Positions 48,166 to 59,888 of a DNA stretch of 64,000 nt are shown piece after piece; the first letter of the stretch is position 1; every line of letters starts with the position of its first letter. Origin of the DNA: Phoronis australis (Eukaryota; Phoronida; Phoronidae); NCBI GenBank assembly GCA_002633005.1, contig NMRA01000117.1:1-64000 (forward strand), written 5' to 3'. The translations under genes and the position numbers were made by a program. The notes beneath the pieces were generated by a model, which was not told where the DNA came from, did no database searches, and was given only the letters and a program-made list of their open reading frames with translations.

Positions 48166-48563
48166 CTCCCATAAACGCTGTCAGGAATTAATTTTAAAAT
48201 TCTCCTATTTTGCATGAGGGTATATAAAAATAGGGCTTTCATGATATTCATTAAGAAAACAAAAGTTGCGTAAAACGGAAACAAAAGTACAATTTAGAAA
48301 ACTGTAACAGCGATTTTGAAATTTCATCTTGAACATTTATACCACACAAAATTTTGTCATGTTATTGATATTTTTGTTTGCTGTCTACGTACCTGTCTTT
48401 TTGCTAAATTTCGCTAAAAATACACAGTCAAGTGACCCTATTTGTAGCATATTGGTATAAAGTCAGAAATTCTACCGGCTTTCTACTTTCAAAAAAAACA
48501 GTCCTTTTAGTGAGTTAGAAATCTATAGTTTTGTGTATGTTTTGCTAAATACACCTACAAGTT
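48166..48563. other. Intergenic, nothing recognised
   Basis: No supported feature. Confidence 0.4.
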
Positions 48564-48636
48564 GATAAAGTCCTACATAACATTAAACATAAAGTCCTAC
48601 ATAACATTAAACATAAAGTCCTACATAACATTAAAC
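48564..48636 (+). repeat. 24-bp tandem repeat, 3 copies
   Basis: The unit ATAAAGTCCTACATAACATT (24 bp in full) repeats exactly three times. Confidence 0.95.
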
Positions 48637-49905
48637 GTCCCTGTTACCAGAGCAATTCTGGAGACATAACATGCACCTAGAACACCCTTTGTTTGTGTTC
48701 TATTAACCTTTTCTGACCCAAGTCAGAGTAAACCTGACATCTGATACATCTTCTCATCAAACAACTGTATTTCCAATGTTTTTAACAATTCATTTGAGCT
48801 ACGAGTATATGTCTGTGTACAATTCTAAGATCTTCGCGGGAGTCTTTTATGTAGTATGTAGTTTGAGATGGGTTGTAGATAAAAATTGGGTTTATGTTTT
48901 GTCAAGGTTTGTTTACTTGATAACACTATCATACTCCCTTCATATTAGTTAACATTTTGGTAATGAAATGGTACAGATGATAAGAACCTTTCACCATGAC
49001 GTTAAAACAACTACATCTGGCAGAAAAGTAGAGTATTTTATCAAACTTATTCTATGAAATGTGATATGGTAGGGAAATTTACATCACCGTTGTCATGGTT
49101 TTCATTTGTACATATCCCTTAAAAGTAACAGATAGTAAAATGATGGATCATTTGAGATTAAACCTTTGGAAAGGTAAAAAATTATAATTATGGCCCGGTT
49201 GGTGCAAACATGGGGACACTTTCTAATTCTGTTTCCCAATCTACTGTTTAGTTCTATTGTTGGAGTTGTTGGGAAATACTAATGTTCTCAGGTAAATTTA
49301 CTTCTAACACAAATCATGTGTACATTAACCACCCACGTTCAGTCATGGGCTATGGTGTATCGTTCACCAATGATCCTCTGTTTCTGGGTTTCAGACTATG
49401 GCATGCCTTGATTGCTGCCTGCATCACTGTAGATCAACTGCTGGTGTGATGGAGATAACAGATACAAGAGTATTCACCGCCACTGAACTCCTGCCATGCT
49501 GTCTCGCCTCTATATGGTCACATGGGAATTATTAGGGCATACTTTTCTCACGCCTTACCACGTCAAATCTGCGGGCTTTGACCCAACACTGAAATGCTGT
49601 TTTCTTGAGATGCTACCGTACTCTGCTGTTACTGTTACAGTTCCTAGCACAATGTTGGGTGTGATTCAGGTTATATAGTCACATGTAAATGATAATGGAG
49701 ACTAAATTACCAGTGTTGAGTTTCCTGTGGAGGTGATTCAAACTGCACACATTGGTTAGTTAAACTATTATTTGGTCCATTGTGTAATTGTGCAAAACGA
49801 AGAAGGCTAACTTATTGATCAATAAATATAGCTTTGAAATGGATTTTTGACTAACCCAATGGTTCTGAAATATGGTGCTGTGCATGACTTTGGATGTTGT
49901 AATAT
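48637..49905. other. Intergenic, nothing recognised
   Basis: No supported feature; the ORF at 49496-49678 has no motif. Confidence 0.4.
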
Positions 49906-50105
49906 CAGGGCTTGGAATTTTCCTCTTTTAGGAGGATTTCCTCTTTTTTGGTTTTGGTTACCTCTTATTTGATTTCTAGTCTCCTCTTTTTCGTCTCTTT
50001 TTAGCATCACTTTGACTGTAACCATGCAAAAACCTATTTATTTGTGGAACGATACATCACCAGGAAAAGTTTCCGCTTTTTTGTTATTGGTCATTCCAAG
50101 CCCTG
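49906..50105 (+). mobile_element. hAT-type MITE, 200 bp, intact ends
   Basis: It begins CAGGGCTTGGAAT and ends with the exact inverse ATTCCAAGCCCTG (13-bp TIR). The interior matches the reverse complement of 2793-3020, including CCTCTTATTTGATTTC and GCAAAAAC. Flanking bases (TGTAATAT / TAATACTT) do not form a clean 8-bp duplication, so the target site has mutated. Confidence 0.75.
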
Positions 50106-50371
50106 TAATACTTACTACATATTGCTAGTAAGCACTTCTAGCTGCCCAAGTAGAGCTTGGCAACTGATTGCACATTAAGCATTTTTAAATGACCAAATTG
50201 AGAGTTTAAAAGGTGAAGTTGATTGTAGTATTGCCTTTTGACAAAAGATGTGTCAGTCTCATTGAAATGGATGGGCTTTTGCCAGTTTATTTAAATGGTA
50301 CATCTGAGTGAAGGTTCTCTCTTGGCTACATTTTCCAGGATTTTTGGAAGAGTCATTTGGATAGTTTAGGG

Positions 50372-50573
50372 CAATACGGTAAAATCTCACCACTTTAGGA
50401 CATAATATTGCCGATAAGTGAAATTTTATTATTTTTTTGTGAAACACAGGCAGCACAAAATTCAATTTTTTGAAAAATTTTGGGCATTCCCATTGTTAGA
50501 AACCCTTGAAATATGAAAAATGACACTTTTAGTAATTATTTTTGTGTGAAAGTAGTGAGACTTTACCACAGTT
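50372..50573. mobile_element. MITE with GGTAAAATCTCACCA ends
   Basis: The left end ACGGTAAAATCTCACCAC and right end GTAGTGAGACTTTACCAC are imperfect inverses. It shares ends with 42249-42491. No ORF. Confidence 0.6.
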
Positions 50574-51636
50574 GTTTATAGGGATCCCGCTTTATGAGAT
50601 TCAGTTATCTCCCTTGAATAATGAGCATCAAACTGGTTCTCAGAATCGGGAACCCTGACAGGGACTATTTCACAAGGAGTACATTTCTGGGGATTTGTGT
50701 TGTGTAACCGTTGGGTTCCTGGTTCCTGGAAAGTGACTGATGTCAGAAATTTGGTCTTACACTCCATACAATTATTTCTGAAAAATAATTGAATTTCACT
50801 TGAGTAAAAGTACAAAATATCTGAGAATATGTCTGTAACTGTTAGTTACTGACAAAATTTCTACAAATTATTTCCAGGCAGTGATGTTAGAAATTCCATG
50901 ACTAAACCTTTATTTGGTGAAGTGGGAGTGTATGACCAAATTACTGACTGAAGCCCCGAGTCACTTTTCATGAAACAGGCGTCTGCTTAATTTTTATGAA
51001 GCCTTTACTTCTTCAACTCATGACTTTACCAATGTTTTTGTGTTTCCGAAATTTTGATGGCTTGACATCATTTTAATATCCATGTTTTGGTCCTGTCACT
51101 GTGTATTTTTTATATTATATGAAAGTTTCATGTAGCTGAACAGTGGTGGTGTTTTGTAATCTTACCGTGACGCTTGTGACAATCAAATGCCCATTGTTAT
51201 TATCATGTCACTTACTATTAATCATTATTTCACTGTTCATGATTTTCTATGTCACAAATGTCATGGAATCACTGCTTCTTGTGTGATTCTGAACTGTGTG
51301 GAGTGGGAGAATTTGTTGAAAGTAGTTACCGTTAGCAGTTGTTTTATGATACCATCATTCGTAGATAAAAATGAGTGCACTGGTAACCATCATTGACTAT
51401 TGCATTGTGGGATTTATACAGTTGAGATGATTATACTATTAAAAGATTGAGAGAATGTATAGTATATTTCTTTTTATTTGGTAATTCTTTTATCATACCT
51501 TTATATTAGAATTTTTTATCATGGATTTTGATATCAAGGTTTTCACTGTTTATCCACAAAATCATTGTTAAATGATGTGTACACAGTGGTTGTATGTTGG
51601 TGCTGTTCGGCCTCATTCAAGCAGCCAGTCATGGCT
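50574..51636. other. Intergenic, nothing recognised
   Basis: No supported feature. Confidence 0.4.
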
Positions 51637-51882
51637 TTAGCCAAAAGAAAGTTCCGTCACTTTCCCATTAGCAAAACTGGTGTACCCAGACTCATCCAAG
51701 CCCTCCTTTCCTTTCCCACTAACCAGTGACATTGGATTTACGACTAGCTCTCTGGACGGAACACCAGATGGTGTAGTTGTTTTGCGCTCTCCTTTAAAGT
51801 ACATGTGTTGCTTGTGGTGACGTCTTGGGATTGCTGCCCTGGGAGTGGAGTTAAACTTTCCCAATGCAGAGAAGTTGCGCAA
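51637..51882 (-). CDS. Candidate terminal exon, unknown protein
   Basis: A minus-strand open frame of 81 residues ends at a TAA at 51637. It is less AT-rich than its surroundings and has an ordinary amino-acid mix with basic and Gly/Ser-rich parts (PRRHHKQHMYFKGERK ... LDESGYTSFANG). A weak acceptor (CCCTGCAG) lies just upstream on minus near 51890. I recognise no family, and no matching upstream exon was found between here and 52800. It could be the last exon of a minus-strand gene or chance. Confidence 0.3.
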   Translation of the reverse strand: MRNFSALGKFNSTPRAAIPRRHHKQHMYFKGERKTTTPSGVPSRELVVNPMSLVSGKGKEGLDESGYTSFANGKVTELSFG

Positions 51883-53057
51883 CTGCAGGGTTTTATCAAC
51901 CTATTTTGAGAGGAGTTGCCATGGCTGTTTATGTTGGGGAGTTATGCTTTGGCAATGAGCTGAAGTGTTGACAGAAAAGCGATATTAGTTAGTCATTCTG
52001 AAATACTGTTGAAGTAAAGTGTACACATTTTGAGTCATTACCTATTGTAGGGGTGTTGTGTTTGTGGGAGAAGTGAAACATAATGAAGAAAGATGGAGCT
52101 TGTTTTTAAGAGGGCTGTTTTGATTTGAAGGTTGTTTTGTGTTGTGAATATTGATCACTTGCTCTCCTTATTTTGTCCATTCATAAAGGCAAAAATAAAC
52201 TTGTTTGGTATAATAGTTCTTCGTGTTGAGTTTATTATAAGGCGATAGTAAGCGCCGCTCAATTGAGGCAAGTCTAAAATATCGCCGACTTGGAGAAAGT
52301 AGAGCTAACAAGGAATTTATACAAGCTCGCCATCTTTTGGTGATGACTGGAAGATATCACCAAATTGTTCTGCCCCTTTCGTGCGCAACTGGGACAGTCG
52401 ACATCTTTGGATGTTTCGCTACAAGCGGATGCTAATGCAACAAGGGTTTCTCGCTGCAGTGTCACGCTGTGGTTACTGGGCATCTTTGTTTCGCTCCGTG
52501 ACTGTAACTCTGAAGTAGTTTCTTGGCTCTGCAAATGGAATTCCGCCTCGAGACGCACGCGCCTGAATTATCCTACTTAGCTTTCAGGCTGACTGGCCAC
52601 CTGTTCGTTAATGGGATACAGTTGTTATGGTACCTTTGATTATAAGTGAAAAATTATGCACAGGTGCCTTCCTTGTTAAAATGTCCTCTTGAGGCGTGAC
52701 AGGCATGGGTTACCTGGGCAATAATCTTGCCAGAAGCGCTGCCGTGTGACACTGTGACCTAAGGAAACGAAGCCGGAATGCTTCCCTTCAGTTCGACAAC
52801 TGAGCATACGTACGGCCAAATCTTTCATTTATTGAAACATTTAGTTCTTGGTCTGAGGCCAGTCTTAGCATTCGTTGTCTACTGGGCCGAAAAAATAGGC
52901 ACTTGGGCGGATGCTTGGTAAACGGCCTTCCAAAAATTTTATATGAAATCGAATAAAGCGCCGGTGCGTATTTTTGGAAAGGGGGTCGAACATTTTGTAA
53001 TACAGCTTTAATGCAAATAATTGTTATTATTCACTTTAAAGTTGTTTTAAAGTAAAA
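51883..53057. other. Intergenic; CpG-richer island at about 52250-52800
   Basis: The stretch 52250-52800 holds more CpG and GC than its surroundings and is open on both strands (52365-52580 plus, 52558-52274 minus) without recognisable protein motifs. It could be a promoter or first exon, or an old repeat. Confidence 0.3.
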
Positions 53058-53626
53058 GTGAACACCACTTGTATTGTTTTTAGATGGACTTTTGTTTTGT
53101 TCAAGAATCGATCATTAACGTACACAAGAAACAATTTTGTGCATAATCAAATGAAATAGTCTAAAAGCTGTGAAAGTTTTTAAAATAAAAACGTTTTTTA
53201 TTGTATGTACTTTCTATTTTACTAGTAAGAATTTATTCGTCCGTACTTCGGGTTCAACAAACAGTGCGTTAAACAGGGCCCATGCTGTTAGTACCGACAA
53301 TATAGCCCAATATCTCATCAGCGTCATTTGAGTGAACACCACTTGTTTAAACGTGTATTGTTTTTAGATGGACTTTGTTTTGTTCAAGAATCGATCATTA
53401 ACGTACTCAAGAAACAATTTTGCGCATAATCAAATGAAACAGTCTAAAAGCTGTGAAAGTTTTTTTTTTAAATAACACGCTTTTTATTGCATGTACTTTC
53501 TATTTTACTGGTAAGAATTTATTCGTCCGTACTTACTTCGCGTTCAACAAACAGTGCGTTAAACAGGGCCCATGCTGTTAGTACTAACAATATCGCCCAA
53601 TATCTCATCAGTGTCATTTGAGTGAA
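53058..53626. repeat. Tandem duplication of a 275-295 bp unit
   Basis: Copies 53058-53331 and 53332-53626 are about 90% alike by eye. Both keep a minus-strand open frame for a hydrophobic stretch (FTQMTLMRYWAIL ... WALFNALFVE), differing mainly outside it. Short indels separate the copies (for example at the T run near 53462). Confidence 0.85.
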
Positions 53627-53639
53627 AACTGACGCGATT

Positions 53640-53810
53640 GCAACGAGACAAAATTCCACTAAAAAGGCAGGAACTACCGAAATTCGGCGAATGCACAATT
53701 CATATCTCTGAACGTACCCCGATTTTAGTAAAAGGCCCACATTCTCAAATATTCGAGCCCCCCCCNCCCCCCCCACTCTAATTTTAGGCTGGGTGCGCCC
53801 ATGTTACATG
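53640..53810. repeat. Uninterrupted copy of the 9985-12165 foldback family
   Basis: AAAGGCAGGAACTACCGAAA, AATGCACAATTCATA, GAACGTACCCC, AAAGGCCCACATTCTCAAA, a C run with an N at 53766, then TTTTAGGCTGGGTGCGCCCATG. This is the order seen across the split copy at 10110-10188 + 12091-12165, and it shows what that site looked like before the LINE arrived. Confidence 0.7.
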
Positions 53811-54589
53811 ACTTCAAAAACAGGTCCAGAAAATTTGCACTGCCTGTGTTGAGGATTTTTCCCGATAGATGGCAGCTGTTACCACCTTGTTCTAAAAGCG
53901 ATGCTCCCGTCATCGTATCCAATCCCCGCGCCACCAGTCGAAATAGTTAATGTCATTTTTTTTTTAAATATACGAAACCGTATGTGTCTTAGCGTATTTT
54001 ATTGATATAGACGCAAGGGAGTTTATTGTAGAGGCGTAAAATTTTGTGTTTTAATCCATTCTCTGCCTATCGTAAAAAATGTAACCATACACCTGGAACC
54101 AAAACTTTTTGACATTAAAGAGCCTTGCTGGTATCCTGATCACGTCTGTTTTTATGCTATAGCATGAAATCTTCATAGTCATAAACAACAGTTGACGGAG
54201 TCGTAGTGGATTTGCCTGAAAAGCATCAAACCGACCGATGTTTGTTGAGGACTTCCCGACCAGTCTTTACTATAACACAACAAAAACAATTATTTCTATT
54301 TACGAACGACAAAAGTAGATTTTAGTTCTGTCATGCTTTTACTTTGTTGCTAGAGGTTTTACATGTTTATTTATTATTTTAATTTATTAATTGTATTTAT
54401 TTATTCCTGTTTTTTTCGTTAATAATGTTGTCTTCATACCTGTGCGCATTTTCACTTGATCGTACTCTTTTTGAGCATTACCCCAGAAATTGCTTTCGCA
54501 TTATATCGACCCTCTCATTCGCTCCCTCTCATACATTCAGTAGAAGACCGAGCTCAGAGGAGTAGGAGACACATTTGTGCTGTGCTCGG
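53811..54589. other. Intergenic, nothing recognised
   Basis: AT-rich, no supported feature. Confidence 0.4.
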
Positions 54590-54674
54590 TTGTCTGACTG
54601 TAAAGCCAGGACTCGAAGCCTGGCCTCCTAAATGGGAGGTCGGAGCTCAAATCACTGAGCCACACTGTCTCCTC
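54590..54674 (-). mobile_element. tRNA-derived SINE head (minus)
   Basis: The minus strand reads box A TGTGGCTCAGTGA (54652-54665) and box B GGCTTCGAGTCC (54609-54620). The D stem (GCTC/GAGC) and T stem (CCAGG/CCTGG) pair perfectly, but the acceptor does not, and the anticodon stem closes a 6-base loop. It is a tRNA-derived repeat or tRNA pseudogene. Confidence 0.6.
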
Positions 54675-55967
54675 ATTGTGTCAATGTATATTTTTGCCCC
54701 TCTGCCATTTCATTTTGTACAGTGTTATTCATAGGCACTGAAAAAGTGAGGGTTATAGCCTCCCGCCCATGTTATTTGTAAGGGGCAACTACTGAAATAA
54801 GTGTTTCACTTTCTGGTGCTATCCACATTTTATTTTTCTCGTGCATCACCATTTTGTGTGTATTATTTTCTGTATTGTTTTTTTTTCAACTATCAAGTGA
54901 CTAAGAAAACCTTGTAGAACCTGTGGTTACATTATGTAACTTCCTCACACTGTTCATCGACGTCACAAATTAATAAAAGCCTGCGTCATACAAACCTACC
55001 GGCAACGTAACAGCTTGATAGAAGGTTTCACGAAAATCTGGGAAAACTTACGAGAGGTACGAGCAGAGCCAAAACACGCATTTTTGAAAAAAAAATCGCG
55101 TCTAGGACATTTTAGTGGGGACGCTGTTTCAGGAAAAATATCGCGCACTACTAGTTTTGTCATTACTTAAGAAGGTTTCTGACGGCTAGTTGAAATGAGA
55201 GGCCTTTCTTAACATTTTTATTCGCTGCGGTTGTGTTTGACGCCTGTGTGCGTTGGTGGAGCAGGAATAAGCAGTCCCCCATTAAGCGCTCTGGGCCTCA
55301 ACCCGAACGAGCACTGTCTGTAGTCCCCATTTCTGACTTGTAGTTTCACTGACCACAATGAAACATTCAGGGTGAAAAACGCAAGTCGGTATTTGTTTAG
55401 AATAAGGATATGTTGCTTTTGGAGAGCATTTCAGACACATTTTTTAACAGAAACCAGCACGAGCCACGCAATCAGAGAACTCATTTCAAGTTTGAGGATT
55501 ATTGTTGAGTAGGGCAGACTTCTTGAAATTATTAATTAACTTTGACCAAAGCTACAAAACAGAAAAACGTTGTTGTGTTTTTGTGATTGTATTAGAAATC
55601 GACGATTCCTGACTTTAGCTTTCAGTCATTCTGTAGAATTAACTGAAATCGTTTAAAATACTCGGCTGTTTACCGCACACGATTTTAGCTCCTCTGGCTA
55701 GCAAAGATGTCGGACTGCGACCTTTAAGGTCATAACTTCGAACACGTCTTGGGGCTTATCTCAAATACACAACGTCGTCGCCAATTTTAATGTCGCTTTT
55801 AAGGCCCGCTTCTTACCGCCCTACGACTGTAGAGTTAACTGATCCAGGTTGTGACAACTCTGCGAAACGGTGACACAGCTCTTTCATCATCTCCACGTGA
55901 TCCAAAGATGGCCTGAGCGGGCTACGTAGTGCAACTTTTACTGAATGTCGTATGTTTTATGGCAGAT
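54675..55967. other. Intergenic, nothing recognised
   Basis: No supported feature. Confidence 0.4.
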
Positions 55968-56119
55968 GCGGATTTAGATGGGCCTAAGGGGACCCTGGCC
56001 CCCCTAAAATTCTCCCGAATTCCATTTGGCAGTTAGGGAGTGCGAATGTCTGACGGTCAAAGAAACCTGGCTAATACTCTGTCCTGGGCCCCCCTAAGTC
56101 TAAACCCTCGATCCGCCTC
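55968..56119. mobile_element. Short MITE-like element with imperfect TIRs
   Basis: The left end GCGGATTTAGATGGGCCTAA and right end CTAAGTCTAAACCCTCGATC-CGCC are imperfect inverses, and CCTGGsCCCCCCTAA occurs just inside both. About 150 bp, no ORF. Similar GGCGGATnTAG ends occur near 12891 and 13509. Confidence 0.5.
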
Positions 56120-56794
56120 CTCTATTCTGTATGGTATTCATTAGTACTACCAAAAACATTCTTTAGGAGTGGAAAAGTAACTTCAGAAATCCCTATTGCG
56201 AGCTTTGAAATTCGGAGACTACGGTATAACATATCATACTTAGTCCTATGGATGAATGTCGTTTTAGACTAGTTTCATCGAGTGGAAATGAGGTCTAAGG
56301 TCAAGATTGGCTTCGTTTATTTAGGTCCTGCATTAAAGGAATACACTTAGAAAGGGCCAGTTCCGAGAACTCTGGTATTCTGCTTATGGGGCTGTTAAAA
56401 AATTCTTTGTTAAAATGGGTTCTCAAGTTTTCAGTGCCTGCCCCCTCCGGGGGGCATGCAAATAATAGATTATTAACAAAAATCACCTAGTTTACTTTGC
56501 TGTTGGAGGTGAGAGGTTCCCCCAAAGAATCATTAATTTCTTACAAGAATAGTAAAGCATCGTTTGTGAATCAATCTATTTTTACTCAGTACCTAAATTT
56601 GTAAATCAAAGTCTTTCCAAGTTATCAGAAGATAACCTTGACATGATGTGCTTTCACAGCGTAAAGCGGTATAAAAGCACAACTAGCGCGCATTTGAGTC
56701 AACTGTCGGTAGTTAAAGGTGCTAAATCTCACTAAAATCGTAAATGTTTAAATTTGCAGCAAACGCCATCTAAGCAACATTTTGTCAGGCGGTC
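56120..56794. other. Intergenic, nothing recognised
   Basis: No supported feature. Confidence 0.4.
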
Positions 56795-57020
56795 ATGTTC
56801 AGTTTCCAGGGGTTCTGTTTTGTGGTGGGGTGGTCATGTTTTTAAGTGTATCGGTCCCATTTTCTGGTCCGTAAGTCCCATTTGACCCTCCCCCCTCGGT
56901 CCCATTTTCTGTTCTGTAAGTCCTATTTGACACCCCTAGGTCCTGTTTTGTGGTGAGTAAATCCGATTTGGAGAACCGGCGGTCATGTTTTGGGTCCGGC
57001 GGTTATGTTGTTTCTCATCC
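56795..57020 (+). repeat. Degenerate about 50-bp tandem repeat
   Basis: Successive units: GGTTCTGTTTTGTGGTGGGG, CGGTCCCATTTTCTGGTCCG, CGGTCCCATTTTCTGTTCTG, AGGTCCTGTTTTGTGGTGAG, CGGTCATGTTTTGGGTCCGG. Each of the middle ones goes on as TAAGTCC(C/T)ATTTGA. Four to five diverged units. Confidence 0.65.
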
Positions 57021-59789
57021 ATGCTAAGGAACGCGCGCATATATTACTTTACCGGTAACCGAGAGAGCATCCAACGGAGACGGGGCATCCCACGGAGAGT
57101 GAGGGCCGGAGCTTTACCTCGTGTTGACATGAATTCTGGTTCATTACAGTGATAGCCTGTCACGGTTTACGAGTTAAACTTGCACGCCAAAAATGGCAAA
57201 AAACTTGGTTTACAATTGGCTGTCAGTACATGCATTTTGAGCACCTAAAATCTGTTAGATATTCTGTACACAGCAATCAATAAATCATATTCTCGGCAGT
57301 TCGATCGACACAACGAGTTTCGTACCACTAACTAACTCTGCATCACGAAGAAATATTATCTATTGGAATTCTTTGGAAAAAAGACCCGATGCTTTTATTG
57401 GTATAAAGCCGTCGCATGAACATGTTCTGTGGTTTGCATGACAAATTTGAAAACATTTGTACTTCACCTTATGAATGGTTGACAGTGCCAGATTTCTAAG
57501 ATGAAAAAGGGCAATTTTCCCGCCTCCCCCCACCCCCCCCCTCCAAGAGGTGTCCTCGTCTGAAAAGGCATGCTGCCCAAGTACTCAATGAAAGGCTTTA
57601 TCATTTTTTAAAAAACTAGAAAAGATCGGGTCACCCTCTTTTCACCATCGGGACGACTTTTTCTAGCATAAAAGGTTGTTTTCAAAAACAGGAAAAGCCA
57701 AGCCGATAATTCTATAATGTTCATTTAATAAAAAGGATATAAATGAGAAAGAAATAAGTGAAACCACGCATTCTGTCAGCGGACTCTCTGCAATGAAGAG
57801 ATGGAATTAGCATCAAGTAATTTACAATTTTGAAAACAAACGGATAAAAAGAGAGCGACAGAAGCCTCTATTGTACCTTGCCAGAGAGGAGCATCTGAAG
57901 AAATACAGCTTTAATTCTCTAAAAATTGTCTTCTTGAATCGAAAAATCTGAATTAATTTGCACGTACCTCCCGCTTCCTACGTTCCTAATAAGTGGGAGC
58001 GCTCGCCTGCCTGCACCAAAAAATGAAAATCGTAAATGTACCGTACTAACATGAGATAAAATAACCATATTAAGCTAAACTCAAGATTTTATTCACGTGA
58101 AGTAATAGTTAGATTTTCCAAAGCAAACTGATACAGGCTTTTAAATTTAAAAATGTATTTCTCCATGGAACTTCTTTGGCAAAAGATATTGGAGTCAATC
58201 TGTCGCTATCCTTTTTTAATTGTGTGCCCCTTTATATAAATTGGGAACCTGGCGGAAAGAGGCCCTGATGAGAACATCAATTGTTGCTCATTTCCTGTTT
58301 TAGAAATTATTTATCTTTTCATCTTTATATGCCACAGCCCATGGGGAAATGACCACTCTTTTCCTGCTATTTATATCTCGCCCACCAGAGGAGGCACCAA
58401 TGATGGAAGGTCACCTCTTGGAAGGGCACTCTTTTCCATTTTTCTTAATCATGTACCCTTTTATATTCAGACGGCATCCTTTCTGGAGGGGCGCCGTCCC
58501 GGCCTTCCTATAAAACCAGTACTGTCAACTATTGACGAACGTGCCTGGTTGGGTTTCTTGGATTTGTGGTATCGGCAGTATATTCTTTTTAGGGACGAAA
58601 TTCACCGTATCAGCATACTGAAACGTTTGAGACTTAATTTGTATAGCTTAACAGGTTAGTTTTAGTGACCTGTAGAGGACCGACAAGACGTGTCCGCCGG
58701 GCCTATAGCCCGCCTACACATTGAATCACAAACAGTGGAAATACGATTCATGCTGAAAGATCGGAGCTGGTGACTCGAATTTCAAAAACTTATTTTGAAT
58801 ATTGCTTCCGTTATCGGCCTTTCCGATTTCAATTTCAAGCTGTAGATACTCAGAATTCACTTCCGTTCGCGCCGCAATGAGCCCAACTGTGTTGCCTGCG
58901 CACGTTTGTTGCAGTACAGAAGACATCAGACTGTCTGTATAAAGGACATCAATATGTCAAATCTGCTTATTTTCTGTTTATTGTTTACGTTCTCTAGCTC
59001 GTTTTAGTTGTCGCAAAACATAACTCCATATGTCCAAATAACAAAATAAAACAAAAAATCGAGTAGTTGGTTTACTTGAGAAACCAAAGCAATCGTTTTT
59101 CCGGTGTTTGCGAAAACACCTTTCCACGAAACTTGACTTTGTGCACGCGCAGCATCGTGTAATCAAGTGACACGTGGGGTCAGAAGGTCATAATGAAATT
59201 TTTATGCTTGTGATTACAAACAAAACTTCAATCGCTGCTCGTGCATCATTTTGTGACGGTACGGTAACGTAATGGTGGTTTTGGAAGGAGATAACAACTG
59301 TTACGGAAAATATTCATTGCAAGGAATGGAACGCATTGCAGCGTTTAAGATGTCGTTTTAATGTTAATATTTATAAAATCAGTTCAAAATCATGACACAG
59401 GCTTCGAGACTAAACAGCTCTTATTTAGTACAGCATTCTTGGCCTATAATAGTGGAAAATGAACAGTTATAATGGTATTTGATTTTGTTAAAACCTTCAA
59501 CAAAGATAAACATCAAGAAAGTTCTCTGTTCCATTGTTGTTATACCTTACACCATACTACTATCATCAAAACAGTTATTGCAAAAATGGGAAAAACGATT
59601 TCAGCAAATGTTGAAGAAGTACCGTAAAACGTATGCAACTACAAAAAATGTCAATATTATAGTAAATTAAAATTAAAATTAGTGTTTAAATCATGCGAAT
59701 GCCTTGTTTGCAATTTACTTGTAATTTTTGTTTGTAATTCATTTGGTATGAATAACTTTTTTAGATGTAAGAATCTATAGAGCATGCCG
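57021..59789. other. Intergenic, mostly unrecognised
   Basis: Between 57520 and 58520 there are GC-rich G/C-run patches and recurring TTTATATnnnn ... GGG and CTCTTTTCC phrases that may be decayed tandem units. No coding exon was supported; the minus ORFs at 58726-59166 lack motifs. Confidence 0.35.
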
Positions 59790-59888
59790 GGCCTCGTGGC
59801 TTAGATGGTTAAAGCGCCTGTCTAGTAAATCCAAAAAGAATGGTACCTAGCGAACAGGAGATCGCGTGTTCGAATCACGCCGAGGCCT
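59790..59888 (+). tRNA. tRNA-Thr(AGT) with a 25-nt intron
   Basis: A full cloverleaf: acceptor GGCCTCG/CGAGGCC (59790-59796 with 59881-59887, discriminator T), D stem GCTT/AAGC, anticodon stem CCTGT/ACAGG, T arm GCGTG-TTCGAAT-CACGC. The anticodon loop is CT-AGT-A ... A, so the anticodon AGT (59824-59826) decodes threonine. The loop is interrupted after position 37 by 25 bases (59828-59852), the canonical place of nuclear tRNA introns. CTAG in the intron can pair with CTAG around the anticodon, as the splicing endonuclease expects. A TTTT terminator follows at 59893. Every stem pairs, so it is probably functional. Confidence 0.93.

Noticed and set aside
47620-48217. Long open frames (184, 165 and 118 codons) as genes
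   Set aside because: They are by-products of a 27-bp minisatellite; frames are open on both strands and no start context or splice signals support coding.
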